A DNA stretch of 64,000 nucleotides from a bacterium (lineage in GTDB: Bacteria > Pseudomonadota > Gammaproteobacteria > Burkholderiales > Burkholderiaceae_C), in NCBI GenBank assembly GCA_030824555.1, contig JAVBXK010000027.1:1-64000 (forward strand), given 5' to 3'. Under the pieces are notes generated by a model. That model was not told where the DNA came from and searched no databases. It saw only the letters and a list, made by a program, of their open reading frames with translations. Made by a program: the position numbers and the translations under genes. Positions 9,211 to 17,190 of this stretch are shown in pieces (the first letter of the stretch is position 1; each line of letters starts with the position of its first letter).

Positions 9211-9942
9211 TCAGCGCCGCAGGTGCTGGAAGGCAGCAAACTCCCATTGCCGCATGGCCAGCAGCAGGGTGTAGCCCTCGCGTTCCTCGGGTTTGAGTGC
9301 CTGATCGGCCAGGTGCTGTTGGGCAAAGTCCTGGGCCACGCGGCGTAAACGCGCTTGGAATGCGGGGGCCAACGCGCGGCTGATGGAGCCATGCACCAGC
9401 AGCACGCCTTCGGCATCGCCCTCGAAACCTCCCGAAAAATAGTCCAGCACAGCGTGTTCCCGAAAGTATTGCAGCACAGGCCCATGGGGCCGCCAGCGGA
9501 AGGTTTTGGACAGCATCAGCCGGTAGCGGTTGAGAGGGCGCAGCTCGATGATGCCAATGCGGTCAAGCTGCGCCAGCACCTGTATGGCCTGTGCTTCGGT
9601 CAAACGGTAGGTGGTGGTGATTTGCGCCAACGTCCATTGGCTCAGCACACAAATGGCTCCCAGCAGCAGCAGCGGGTCGGCCACCACGGCGCGCTCTTGC
9701 TCCAGCGTCATTTCACGCAGCAAGGGCTGTTCATCTGCCACGCGGCGGGCCAGGTCTGCAAAGTCAAGCCGCAGCGCGCGGCAAATGGCATCCACGCGTG
9801 ACAGGGGCATGTCGCCCCGGCTCATGAGGCGTTTGATGCTCGACTCGGCCAGGCCCAGTTCACGGGCCAGGTCGGCATAGGTCAGGCCCGCAGCCTTCAT
9901 TTCGTGGCGGATGACGCGCATCAGGTCGGCTGTGGTGGACAT
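9211..9942 (-). CDS. XRE-type helix-turn-helix transcriptional regulator
   Basis: 243 residues. The N-terminal HTH (about residues 8-60) reads LTYADLARELGLAESSIKRL followed by the recognition region up to LSRVDAICRALRLDF, a Cro/C1-type fold. The remaining 180 residues include a winged-helix-like stretch (ITTTYRLTEAQAIQVLAQL) but no ligand domain I recognise. It is divergent from the ceramidase-like gene across an AT-rich 125-bp region, so control of that gene and of itself is plausible. That is inference from position only. Confidence 0.82.
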   Translation of the reverse strand: MSTTADLMRVIRHEMKAAGLTYADLARELGLAESSIKRLMSRGDMPLSRVDAICRALRLDFADLARRVADEQPLLREMTLEQERAVVADPLLLLGAICVLSQWTLAQITTTYRLTEAQAIQVLAQLDRIGIIELRPLNRYRLMLSKTFRWRPHGPVLQYFREHAVLDYFSGGFEGDAEGVLLVHGSISRALAPAFQARLRRVAQDFAQQHLADQALKPEEREGYTLLLAMRQWEFAAFQHLRR

Positions 9943-10067
9943 CAGGTACTGAAAAACGATACGTATGGTTTAAAAATTGAATGTTTATAACTTAATTCGA
10001 TACTTTTTCGGATGCTGCGAACACAGTGCGGCCATGTCCTCCGCAGTGGAGGAAAGGAGTGCCAAGC
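9943..10067. promoter_or_regulatory. AT-rich divergent promoter region
   Basis: About 55 bp (9950-10015) are strongly AT-rich inside GC-rich surroundings and lie between the divergent regulator and ceramidase-like genes. They hold TTGAAT and TATAAC-like boxes and an imperfect inverted repeat (CTGAAAAACGATAC near 9947 against CGATACTTTTTCGG near 10000). This may be an operator, but exact boxes are not certain. GGAAAGGAG at 10051-10059 is the ribosome binding site of the plus-strand gene. Confidence 0.4.
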
Positions 10068-10943
10068 ATGTGGATGTCGGAACCTGGGCGCAAGTCCATC
10101 TCTTTGTCTCGAACACGGGTGTCGCGTTGCGCTGCCTCCTCGCTGAGCCTGACCGGCCGTGAGTGGGCGCTGTGCGCCGCGCTCACCGTGGCCTGTGTGG
10201 TGGCAATGCTGGCCCCGCCAGTGGCCTTGCCTTCTGGTTACCACGCGTTTGCCGACACCCGTGGCTGGGGGGAAGTGCCATTTGCTGCCGACGTGCTGAG
10301 CAACCTGGCCTTTGCCGTCGTGGGGGCGCTGGGCTTGCGGCGGCTGGCATGCCTGCCCGTGCAGGCGCAGGCGCGGGCACGGGCACGGGCACGGGCACGG
10401 GCACAGGCGCACGCCGCGGCCAGTCTGGTGCTGTGCCTGGGGTTGTTGTTCACAGCGGTGGCTTCCGGTGTGTATCACCTGCACCCGGACGATGCCGGGT
10501 TGGCCCTTGACCGCATGGGCATGGCCTGGGTGTTTGCCGGGGTGATGGGCGTGGCTGTGGCCAATCGCGTCAGCGACCGTGCTGCTTTGGTGGGCATGGC
10601 ACTGCTGGCCGTGCTGGCTCCGGCGGCGGCTGCGGTGGCATGGATGGCGAACAACGCCGTGCCGTGGGCAGTGGTGCAGTTTGGCGGGCTGTTGGTGCTG
10701 GCGGGTTTGGCTGCGCTGCCCGCGCGGCAAGGGCAGGCTGCCTTGCCGTTGGTGGCGTTGTTGGTGGGGTACGCCTTGGCCAAGGTGGCTGAAATGTCGG
10801 ACCAGTGGGTGTTTGAGCTGACGGCGGGCCTGGTTTCGGGTCATACGCTGAAACATGTGCTGGCAGCGTGTGCAGTATGGCCCGTGCTGGCGGCGGTGGT
10901 GTATCGTGACGCGCCGCCAGCGGTGTCTGTCACCACCGCATGA
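10068..10943 (+). CDS. ceramidase-like integral membrane hydrolase (CREST superfamily)
   Basis: 291 residues, starting at ATG 10068 after a strong GGAAAGGAG site; an in-frame GTG at 10026 lacks one. Seven or so TM segments. The CREST metal/active-site pattern is visible: DVLSNLAF after the first TM, SGVYHLHPDD with the Ser-x3-His pair, DRMG, and a C-terminal H-x3-H (HTLKHVLAA). Members include alkaline ceramidases and related lipid hydrolases; the bacterial substrate here is unknown. A cytoplasmic or periplasmic loop is built from an (Ala-Arg) dipeptide run encoded by a hexanucleotide repeat. The LplT-PlsC fusion begins 34 bp downstream, probably the same transcript. Confidence 0.75.
   Translation: MWMSEPGRKSISLSRTRVSRCAASSLSLTGREWALCAALTVACVVAMLAPPVALPSGYHAFADTRGWGEVPFAADVLSNLAFAVVGALGLRRLACLPVQAQARARARARARAQAHAAASLVLCLGLLFTAVASGVYHLHPDDAGLALDRMGMAWVFAGVMGVAVANRVSDRAALVGMALLAVLAPAAAAVAWMANNAVPWAVVQFGGLLVLAGLAALPARQGQAALPLVALLVGYALAKVAEMSDQWVFELTAGLVSGHTLKHVLAACAVWPVLAAVVYRDAPPAVSVTTA
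10375..10404 (+). repeat. hexanucleotide microsatellite (GGGCAC)5 inside the ceramidase-like gene
   Basis: Five perfect GGGCAC units, flanked by degenerate ones, encode an alternating Ala-Arg loop. Being a multiple of three, copy-number change would alter loop length without a frameshift. Confidence 0.9.
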
Positions 10944-10977
10944 CCCGGTCCACCCTGCACAGTTGCCCTTGATTCAC

Positions 10978-12978
10978 ATGAGCCCACCACCCATGACCGG
11001 ACGCGACCAACCGAACGCTCACCCCAGCGCTCACCCCAACCAGTTTGCCCTGCTGACGCAACGCCGCTTTGCCCCGTTCTTCTGGACCCAGTTTCTGGGC
11101 GCGGGCAACGACAACCTGTTCAAGTTTGCGTTCACGGTCATGGTCACCTACCAGTTGCAGGTGGCGTGGCTGCCCGCTTCCATGGCGGGGCTGGTGATCG
11201 GGGCGCTGTTCATCCTGCCGTTTTTGCTGTTTTCAGCCACCAGCGGCCAGCTGGCCGACAAGTACGACAAAAAGGTGCTCATCCGCTTCGTGAAGCGGCT
11301 TGAAGTGGTCATCATGGCGCTGGCCGCCTGGGGCTTTTTTGGCAGCCGGGTAGAGGTGCTGCTGGCCTGCACGTTTTTGATGGGCGTGCACTCCACCCTG
11401 TTCGGGCCGGTCAAATTTGCCTACATGCCGCAACACCTGAACGAGCGCGAGCTGATGGGTGGCAACGGCATGGTCGAAATGGGCACCTTCGTGGCCATTT
11501 TGCTGGGCAACGTGGCGGGCGGGCTCATCATTGCCGTGCCCGACATCGGGGCGCACCACGTGGGTTTTGCGGCGCTGGGCCTGGCGGTGCTGGGCCGCGT
11601 GGTGGCCGAATTCATCCCGCCCACCCCGGCACAAGACCCCACACTGCGCATCAACTGGAACCCGGTCACCGAAACCTGGCGCAATTTGAAGCTGGCACAC
11701 GGCAACGTGGTGGTGTTCCGCTCGCTGCTGGGCATCAGCTGGATGTGGTTTTTCGGGGCGGTGTTTTTGAGCCAGTTCCCCAGCTTTGCCAAAAACGTGC
11801 TGCACGGCAACGAGCAGGTGGCCAGCCTGTTGCTGGTGGTGTTTTCGATTGGCATTGGCACGGGCAGCCTGCTGTGCGAGGTGCTCAGTCGCCGACACGT
11901 GGAAATTGGCCTGGTACCGCTGGGCGCCATCGGCATGACGGTGTTCAGCGTAGACCTGTACTTTGCCGCCACCGGTTTACCCAGCCCACAGGCTGTGGCG
12001 GCGGCACTGGACACGGCCACCTTGCAGCCAGCGGGCTACGCGGCATCATGGACCTTGAGCACCTTTCTGGCCCAAACGGCGCACTGGCACGTGCTGGCCG
12101 ACCTGATGCTGCTCAGCCTGTTTGCGGGCCTGTACAGCGTGCCCATGTACGCGCTCATTCAAATGCGTGCCACGCCCACGCACCGCGCCCGCATCATCGC
12201 GGCCAACAACATTTTGAATGCGCTGTTCATGATTGCCAGCAGCCTGCTGGCGGGGGCCTTGCTGGGCAACGGCTTCAGCGTCACGCAGGTGTTTCTGTTT
12301 ACTGGCCTGGCCAATGCGGTGGTAGCGTTCTACATCTTCATGCTGGTGCCCGAGTACCTGCTGCGCTTCGTGGCGTGGGTGCTGTCGCGTTTTGTGTACC
12401 GCTTCAAGGTGACGGGCGACGAGCACCTGCCCACGCAAGGGGCTGCTGTGCTGGTGTGCAACCACGTGAGTTTTGTGGACGCGGTGCTGCTGATGGCGGC
12501 CAGCCCCCGGCCCATACGGTTTGTGATGGACCACCGCATTTTCAAAACCCCGGTGCTGGGCACGCTGTTCCGGCTGGCCAAGGCCATCCCCATCGCCCCG
12601 CGCCATGAAAACCCGGCCGCTTACCAGGCCGCGTTTGATGCGGCAGCCCAAGTGTTGCGCGAGGGCGACTTGCTGGCCATCTTCCCCGAGGGTGGTATCA
12701 CCAAAGACGGTGAACTGCAAACCTTCAAGGGCGGCATCATGAAAATCCTGGAGCAAGCCCAGGCTGATGGGCTGGACGCGCCGGTGATCCCCATGGCGCT
12801 CACCAACTTGTGGGGTTCATTCTTCAGCCGGGTGGAGCGCGGCGTGGCCATGGCCAAACCTTTCAGGCGTGGGCTGTTCAACCGCGTGGGGCTGAATGTG
12901 GGGGCGCCTGTGGCGGCGGCCGATGTTTCGCCCGAGGGCTTGCGCAGCCAAGTGGCGGGGTTGATGGCGCAGGGGTGA
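10978..12978 (+). CDS. LplT-like MFS transporter fused to PlsC-like acyltransferase
   Basis: About 666 residues from ATG 10978. Residues about 20-420 form a 12-TM MFS domain of the LplT (lysophospholipid flippase) type, with FWTQFLGAGNDN at TM1. The C-terminal 230 residues form a PlsC/LPLAT acyltransferase domain: the catalytic HX4D is NHVSFVD (His 496, Asp 501), and FPEGGITKDG is the EGG block. Together this suggests lysophospholipid import and re-acylation. Compared with E. coli LplT plus Aas, the acyl-ACP synthetase domain is missing. The start is weakly supported by its ribosome binding site; ATG 10993 is an alternative. Confidence 0.88.
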   Translation: MSPPPMTGRDQPNAHPSAHPNQFALLTQRRFAPFFWTQFLGAGNDNLFKFAFTVMVTYQLQVAWLPASMAGLVIGALFILPFLLFSATSGQLADKYDKKVLIRFVKRLEVVIMALAAWGFFGSRVEVLLACTFLMGVHSTLFGPVKFAYMPQHLNERELMGGNGMVEMGTFVAILLGNVAGGLIIAVPDIGAHHVGFAALGLAVLGRVVAEFIPPTPAQDPTLRINWNPVTETWRNLKLAHGNVVVFRSLLGISWMWFFGAVFLSQFPSFAKNVLHGNEQVASLLLVVFSIGIGTGSLLCEVLSRRHVEIGLVPLGAIGMTVFSVDLYFAATGLPSPQAVAAALDTATLQPAGYAASWTLSTFLAQTAHWHVLADLMLLSLFAGLYSVPMYALIQMRATPTHRARIIAANNILNALFMIASSLLAGALLGNGFSVTQVFLFTGLANAVVAFYIFMLVPEYLLRFVAWVLSRFVYRFKVTGDEHLPTQGAAVLVCNHVSFVDAVLLMAASPRPIRFVMDHRIFKTPVLGTLFRLAKAIPIAPRHENPAAYQAAFDAAAQVLREGDLLAIFPEGGITKDGELQTFKGGIMKILEQAQADGLDAPVIPMALTNLWGSFFSRVERGVAMAKPFRRGLFNRVGLNVGAPVAAADVSPEGLRSQVAGLMAQG

Positions 12979-13040
12979 GGCGGGTGGGATGCATGTTGCC
13001 CACCCAGCCAATCACGGACCACCAATGAGGAGTTTTCAAT

Positions 13041-13415
13041 ATGAAACGCACCATCAACGGCCTCTCGCCCATTCACCCTGGTGAATACATCCGTGAAGCG
13101 CTGGACGATTTGGAGGTGCAGGAACTGCCGTGGCTTGAGATTGTCGGCGGTGTACTGAGGTTGGCTGAACCGCGTGAAGACAGCCTGCCCTTTGTGCCGC
13201 GCAGCAGCAGCCTAACGGTATGAGATGAGAAACGCGGCACGTGGCCCAAGGGCATCCGCTATCTGGAGCGCGAAACCTTCGATGCGTTTTTGCAGTTACC
13301 CGCGCCCCAGCGCAAAGTCATCCGCGAAGTGATCCTCACCTTCGCCAAGGTGCATGGCGTGGCGAGCGGGCTGCCGGTTGACGGTGCTGGCGCCGACTCA
13401 CCCGCATCGCTTTGA
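13041..13415 (+). pseudogene. decayed HigA-like antitoxin/XRE gene with in-frame TGA
   Basis: A strong ribosome binding site (GAGGAG) precedes ATG 13041. The first 25 residues keep the HigA hallmark NGLSPIHPGEYIREAL, but the HTH that should follow is missing or scrambled. A TGA at 13221 ends the frame at 60 residues. Beyond it the same frame stays open for 63 more codons to a stop at 13413-13415 and looks protein-like (GIRYLERETFDAFLQL, KVIREVILTFAKVHG). No HigB toxin gene is adjacent. It is best read as a remnant of a mobile antitoxin or regulator gene; the 60-residue peptide could still be translated. Confidence 0.6.
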
Positions 13416-13452
13416 GGGCGGGGTACAACCCCTGCAAGTTAAAAAAGTATGT

Positions 13453-13496
13453 AAAAACAGACCTTACCGCTTTTTGTCATTCAACAGTTTGCTACA
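13453..13496 (-). repeat. dispersed ~44-bp repeat, copy E2
   Basis: Minus-strand copy: TAGC, 18 nt, AAGCG, GTAAGG, then TTTTT. It faces copy E1 12 bp away, so the two form an imperfect inverted pair with arms of about 32 nt. With the decayed antitoxin gene, this fills the only gene-poor stretch longer than 300 bp in the window (12979-13574). Confidence 0.75.
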
Positions 13497-13507
13497 TAAA
13501 TTATATT

Positions 13508-13551
13508 TGTAGCTGACAAATGAATACAGATAAGCGGTACGGGCACTTTTT
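13508..13551 (+). repeat. dispersed ~44-bp repeat, copy E1
   Basis: Plus-strand copy: TAGC at 13510, AAGCG at 13532, GTACGGGCAC and a T-run. It is the partner of E2. Because it ends just before the 3' end of the minus-strand GGDEF gene, the hairpin may also act in transcript ends. Confidence 0.75.
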
Positions 13552-13574
13552 GTCTGAAAAATGCAGGCGTGTTG

Positions 13575-15320
13575 TCAGCCTGATGCCTCGGATGCCGCGG
13601 GGTCGAACAGGCACACCGCATTGCGTCCTTGGGCTTTGGCGCGGTACATGGCTTTGTCGGCGCAATCGAGTAGCTGCTGAGGCACATCGCTGTGCAGTGG
13701 ACAGTGGCTCACGCCAATGGATGCCCCCATGCGCAGCTGCAGGGTTTCAATCATGAAGCTTTCGTTGATGGCTGCCAGCAAGCGCTGCCCAAATGCCAGA
13801 GCGTGTGCCGGGTCATCGACCGACTTTTGCAGCACCACAAATTCGTCGCCACCCAGCCGTGCGACCAAATCGGATTCGCGCGCGATGCGCAGGAGGCACT
13901 GCGCCACCCAGATCAGGGCACGGTCGCCCACGGCGTGGCCATGCTGATCGTTGATAGGTTTGAAGCCATCCAAATCGAGGTAGAGCACCGCACAGCCGCC
14001 CCCCGAGCGCCGCACACGGGCGATTTCGAGCACCAAATGGCTCATGAAGGTGCTGCGGTTGAGTAAGCCGGTCAGACCATCATGGTTGGCTGCATGGCGC
14101 ATGCGCGCTTCTTCGTGGTAACGCTCGGTGATGTCGGAAAAAGTGCGCAAAAAACCACTGCCATCCACCGGCACGGTGCGCACTTCAAGCACCCGACCGT
14201 CTGGGCTGCGACTTTGCACGCTGGTGGTCGTGCCGGGCTCGGGTAGGAGGATGGGCTCCAGGTTGAGCATGGCCTGCGAGCGAGCGTAAGCCGCTTGTCC
14301 AGGGCGATGGTTGTCGCTGACGGCTGGTTGCAGGCGCTCGCCAGCATGCTGGGGTGGCAGGTGCAGCAACTCGGCTGCGCGCAGGTTGTACATCTCCAGT
14401 GCGCCGTCGGCGCTGAGCATGGTCACCCCTTGCTCCATGTTTTCCAGCATGGCCAGCAGCAAGGCTGATTGATGTCGCAGTGCGGCCTCGCTTTGTCGCG
14501 TCAATCGCTCGGCCTCTTGCAGCCGCCACTGCTGATGTTTGAGCTCGGAAATGTCCACGTGAGCATAAAAAATCGACTGCCCATCCGCAGGCCGGGCGGT
14601 GACGCGGATGTAGCGGTCCCCAGGCAGCGCCAGCTCAAAGGGCGCGCCGCTGAAGCGCAAGTTTTCCTGCAAGAGGTTCAAGCCGGCAAGGCACTGCGGC
14701 GCGTCGGGCGCACCGGCGCGGGTCCACAACGATTGCAGCACTGTCCGCATCGTGATGCCCAAGGCAATGCTGCGTTGGGGCAGGTCGTACATCCGCACAA
14801 AGGGTTCGTTGACCCATTCGATACAGCCTGCGCTGTTGCAAATCATCAAACCATCAGGTACCCGATCCAGCAGCAAGGCGTGTGCAGGGGGCAGCGCACT
14901 GGGTGCCGCCGCCAGGTCGAGCAGCTCTGCGGTCTGGTCGTTTGCTGGCAGGCGCTCGGCACGCCACACCCGAACGCGCCCGCCGTTCTCAAAAGGAAGC
15001 GATGCCACCTGGATGCGTCGACCGTGGTGCTCGAACAGGAAGGGGTGCATCTGTGCGCGGTGCCGGGCAACCCCCGCCTCGATGTAGCGGTCAATCTGCG
15101 CCAGCTCGTCGGGAGCCAGCCGCACAGCATAAAACCGGCGCAAATTGGCGCTGTAGGGCTCGCCGATATGGACATGGCCATCATGCTCTGGAAACAGCCT
15201 GAGAAAACTGCGGTTCCAGGCCAGCGTGCGGTCGCTGGCATCAAACAGGCAGACCGCGACATCCAGACCGTCCAGTAACGGACCCCATATCGGCAAGCCT
15301 TGCGGTGCCGTTTTCTGCAT
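13575..15320 (-). CDS. cytoplasmic PAS-PAS-PAS-GGDEF diguanylate cyclase
   Basis: 581 residues, starting at ATG 15320 behind a good GGGGAGA site. There are no TM segments. Three PAS-like segments (about residues 10-115, 140-265 and 300-400; the second has CNSAGCIEWVNEPF, the third MLSADGALEMYNLRA) are followed by a GGDEF domain from HDGLTGLLNRSTF. The active site is GGDEF (about 490-494) with RESD as the I-site, so an active, feedback-inhibited enzyme is expected. The signal is presumably intracellular (redox, light or ligand), but no cofactor-binding residues can be named. The reading frame stays open upstream to 15392 through a poly-G run. Confidence 0.88.
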   Translation of the reverse strand: MQKTAPQGLPIWGPLLDGLDVAVCLFDASDRTLAWNRSFLRLFPEHDGHVHIGEPYSANLRRFYAVRLAPDELAQIDRYIEAGVARHRAQMHPFLFEHHGRRIQVASLPFENGGRVRVWRAERLPANDQTAELLDLAAAPSALPPAHALLLDRVPDGLMICNSAGCIEWVNEPFVRMYDLPQRSIALGITMRTVLQSLWTRAGAPDAPQCLAGLNLLQENLRFSGAPFELALPGDRYIRVTARPADGQSIFYAHVDISELKHQQWRLQEAERLTRQSEAALRHQSALLLAMLENMEQGVTMLSADGALEMYNLRAAELLHLPPQHAGERLQPAVSDNHRPGQAAYARSQAMLNLEPILLPEPGTTTSVQSRSPDGRVLEVRTVPVDGSGFLRTFSDITERYHEEARMRHAANHDGLTGLLNRSTFMSHLVLEIARVRRSGGGCAVLYLDLDGFKPINDQHGHAVGDRALIWVAQCLLRIARESDLVARLGGDEFVVLQKSVDDPAHALAFGQRLLAAINESFMIETLQLRMGASIGVSHCPLHSDVPQQLLDCADKAMYRAKAQGRNAVCLFDPAASEASG

Positions 15321-15363
15321 GTGCTGTCTCCCCAAAAAGCCTGACCAGGAACCCTTGGTGTTG

Positions 15364-15373
15364 CCCCCCCCCC
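15364..15373. repeat. homopolymeric C10 (G10 on the coding strand) upstream of the PAS-GGDEF gene
   Basis: Ten consecutive C residues, 44-53 bp upstream of the minus-strand start codon. The position is compatible with the promoter or leader. Tracts of this length are slippage-prone. Confidence 0.85.
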
Positions 15374-15457
15374 GAAACGCCGGTGCCCACACGCTTCAAT
15401 GAAATGGTAGCAGCAGGCCTGCGATCCGGGGCCTCAGGGAACAGGGTGGCGGGCTGT

Positions 15458-16666
15458 TCACACCACCAGCGGTGCCCGTTGCATGGCCTCGGTCTGTTCT
15501 TCCAGCTGGTGGATTTGCCCGGCCCAGTAGTCGCTGCTGCCAAACCAGGGGAAGTTGACGGGGAAGGTGGGGTCGGCCCAGCGGCGGGCCAGCCAGGCGC
15601 TGTAGTGAATCTGGCGCAGGGTGCGCAGCGGCTCGATCAGGCGCAGCTCGCGCCGGTCAAAGGGCCGGAACTGTTCGTAGCCGTCCAGCAGGGCTGACAG
15701 TGCTTGCGTCTGTTCGCGGCGGTCGTCGCCGGGCAGCAGCATCCACAAATCTTGCACGGCAGGGCCGGTGCGGGCATCGTCCAGGTCCACAAAATGGGGA
15801 CCGCCGCCAGGGAGGTCGGTGGGCGTCCACAAAATGTTGCCAGGGTGGCAGTCGCCGTGCAGGCGCAGCGTGGTGATCACGCCGTCGGCACGGTCATTTT
15901 CATGATAAAAAGTGACTTCACCGCTTTCACCATATGTGTTAAAAGCTATTGTTTTATGTGAAGCGCCTGGCGGCTGATCAGGGCACAGCTCGGGGGCCAC
16001 CTGTGCCAGCACATCCAGCGCGGTTTGCAAAGCTGCTTCCCAGCGCGACTGCATGTCCAGCGGCACACAGTGGTGGCCCAGCAGCCAATCGCGCGACTCC
16101 AGCGCAAACGTGGTGGCGTTCAGCACGGGGCGGTGTGCAAAGGGCTGTGCGGCACCCACGGTGTGGATGCGGGCAATGAAGCGGCCCACCCATTCCAGCA
16201 CTTCGAAGTTGTCCAGCTCGGGGCGGCGGCCACCTTTGCAGGGGCTGACCGAAAAGCCGAAGCCTGCGTGCTGGTGCAGCGTCTGGTGTACCCCGGGGGG
16301 GGCGTTGGCATCGCGCACAGAGGGGCTGAGCGCCAGCGGGGCCACCACGGGCACCTCGGCCTGCACCAGTTCGGTGGCGAAGGCGTGTTCTTCTTCGATC
16401 TGGGCCCGCGTCCAGCGTTCGGGGCGGTAAAACTTCAGCACCACCGATGTGTGGCCTTGGCACGGCTCGTCCAGGTGGGCCAGGTACACGCGGTTTTCGT
16501 ACGAGTTGAGGGTGGTCAGACGGCCATCGCCCCACAGGTCGACGCTGGCCAGCGCGTCCATCACCACGTCAGGCGTCAGGCGCTCGAAGGGATGCTGGTC
16601 AACAGGTGCATCGGATGCCGTGTTCGGGTTGGCGTGGTTCAGGGTTTCCCCGTGCGATGTGCTCAT
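15458..16666 (-). CDS. srkA: stress response kinase A (YihE/SrkA)
   Basis: 402 residues from ATG 16666. It has an aminoglycoside-phosphotransferase/kinase fold. Near the N-terminus: YENRVYLAHL and VVLKFYRPERW (ATP-binding Lys). The catalytic loop is LHGDCHPGNILW and the metal site FVDLDDARTGPAVQDLW. The C-terminus is ADPTFPVNFPWF. SrkA is a Ser/Thr kinase that protects against envelope and oxidative stress death. Just before the catalytic loop, residues about 239-254 are encoded by a copy of the dispersed repeat, adding a stretch not expected from the E. coli protein. The frame is kept, so the protein should still be made. Confidence 0.9.
   Translation of the reverse strand: MSTSHGETLNHANPNTASDAPVDQHPFERLTPDVVMDALASVDLWGDGRLTTLNSYENRVYLAHLDEPCQGHTSVVLKFYRPERWTRAQIEEEHAFATELVQAEVPVVAPLALSPSVRDANAPPGVHQTLHQHAGFGFSVSPCKGGRRPELDNFEVLEWVGRFIARIHTVGAAQPFAHRPVLNATTFALESRDWLLGHHCVPLDMQSRWEAALQTALDVLAQVAPELCPDQPPGASHKTIAFNTYGESGEVTFYHENDRADGVITTLRLHGDCHPGNILWTPTDLPGGGPHFVDLDDARTGPAVQDLWMLLPGDDRREQTQALSALLDGYEQFRPFDRRELRLIEPLRTLRQIHYSAWLARRWADPTFPVNFPWFGSSDYWAGQIHQLEEQTEAMQRAPLVV
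15907..15950 (-). repeat. dispersed ~44-bp repeat, copy H, inside srkA and translated
   Basis: On the coding strand of srkA: TAGC, exactly 18 nt, AAGCG, GTGAAGTCAC, TTTTT. It is conspicuously AT-rich within the gene. The spacing matches the intergenic copies, and the frame runs through it without a stop. Confidence 0.7.
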
Positions 16667-16706
16667 GGGTCGATTGTGCGCCCCAGCGAGCAGCGAAAAT
16701 ACCTGC

Positions 16707-17153
16707 ATGACCAGACGTTCCAACAGACAAAAACTCCTCATCCGGCGCGGGTTGTTCTATTCACTCGGCTTGGCTTGGTTGATTCTGTTGATGGGGGGTG
16801 TGGGCTTCTGGTGGCTTGACCCGCATGTCAAGACGCTTGGCGACGGCCTGTGGCTGGCCTTCACCACGGCGGCCACCGTGGGTTATGGCGATCTGGTGCC
16901 GTCCACCCACCTGTCGCGCGCATTTTCCGTGTTGGTGGTGTTGCTGGGCCTGGCGGTGCTGTCCATGGTCACGGCATCGCTGACGGCCATTTTTGTGGAG
17001 CGCGAGGTCGAAGAGGAAGAACGCAAAATCGAGCGCGACCTGATGCATGAAATCAAGTTGCTGCGTGCCGATGTGCAGGCGCTGAGCGCGCAGGTGGCAC
17101 AACAGTCTGCCGACGAGGTGCCCGGTTACATGAAGCCTTCTTTACCGGTTTGA
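16707..17153 (+). CDS. two-TM potassium channel family protein
   Basis: 148 residues. TM1 (about 13-33), a pore helix with selectivity filter TVGYGD (57-62), and TM2 (about 70-95) form a minimal Ion_trans_2 subunit that should assemble as a tetramer. The acidic/basic tail (EVEEEERKIERDL and on) is a coiled coil; no RCK/TrkA-N ligand domain follows. It is divergent from srkA with 40 bp between starts. The ATG at 16707 fits the first TM. Confidence 0.85.
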   Translation: MTRRSNRQKLLIRRGLFYSLGLAWLILLMGGVGFWWLDPHVKTLGDGLWLAFTTAATVGYGDLVPSTHLSRAFSVLVVLLGLAVLSMVTASLTAIFVEREVEEEERKIERDLMHEIKLLRADVQALSAQVAQQSADEVPGYMKPSLPV

Positions 17154-17190
17154 AACCTGTGGCGGCATGGGCGGCCACTATGATCAGGCC

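Noticed and set aside
10375-10404. The GGGCAC array as a CRISPR or other spacer-repeat structure
   Set aside because: Units are six bases with no spacers and encode Ala-Arg in a continuous gene; this is a microsatellite.
13221-13223. In-frame TGA as a selenocysteine codon
   Set aside because: No plausible SECIS hairpin follows, the family has no selenoprotein members, and the upstream half is already degraded.
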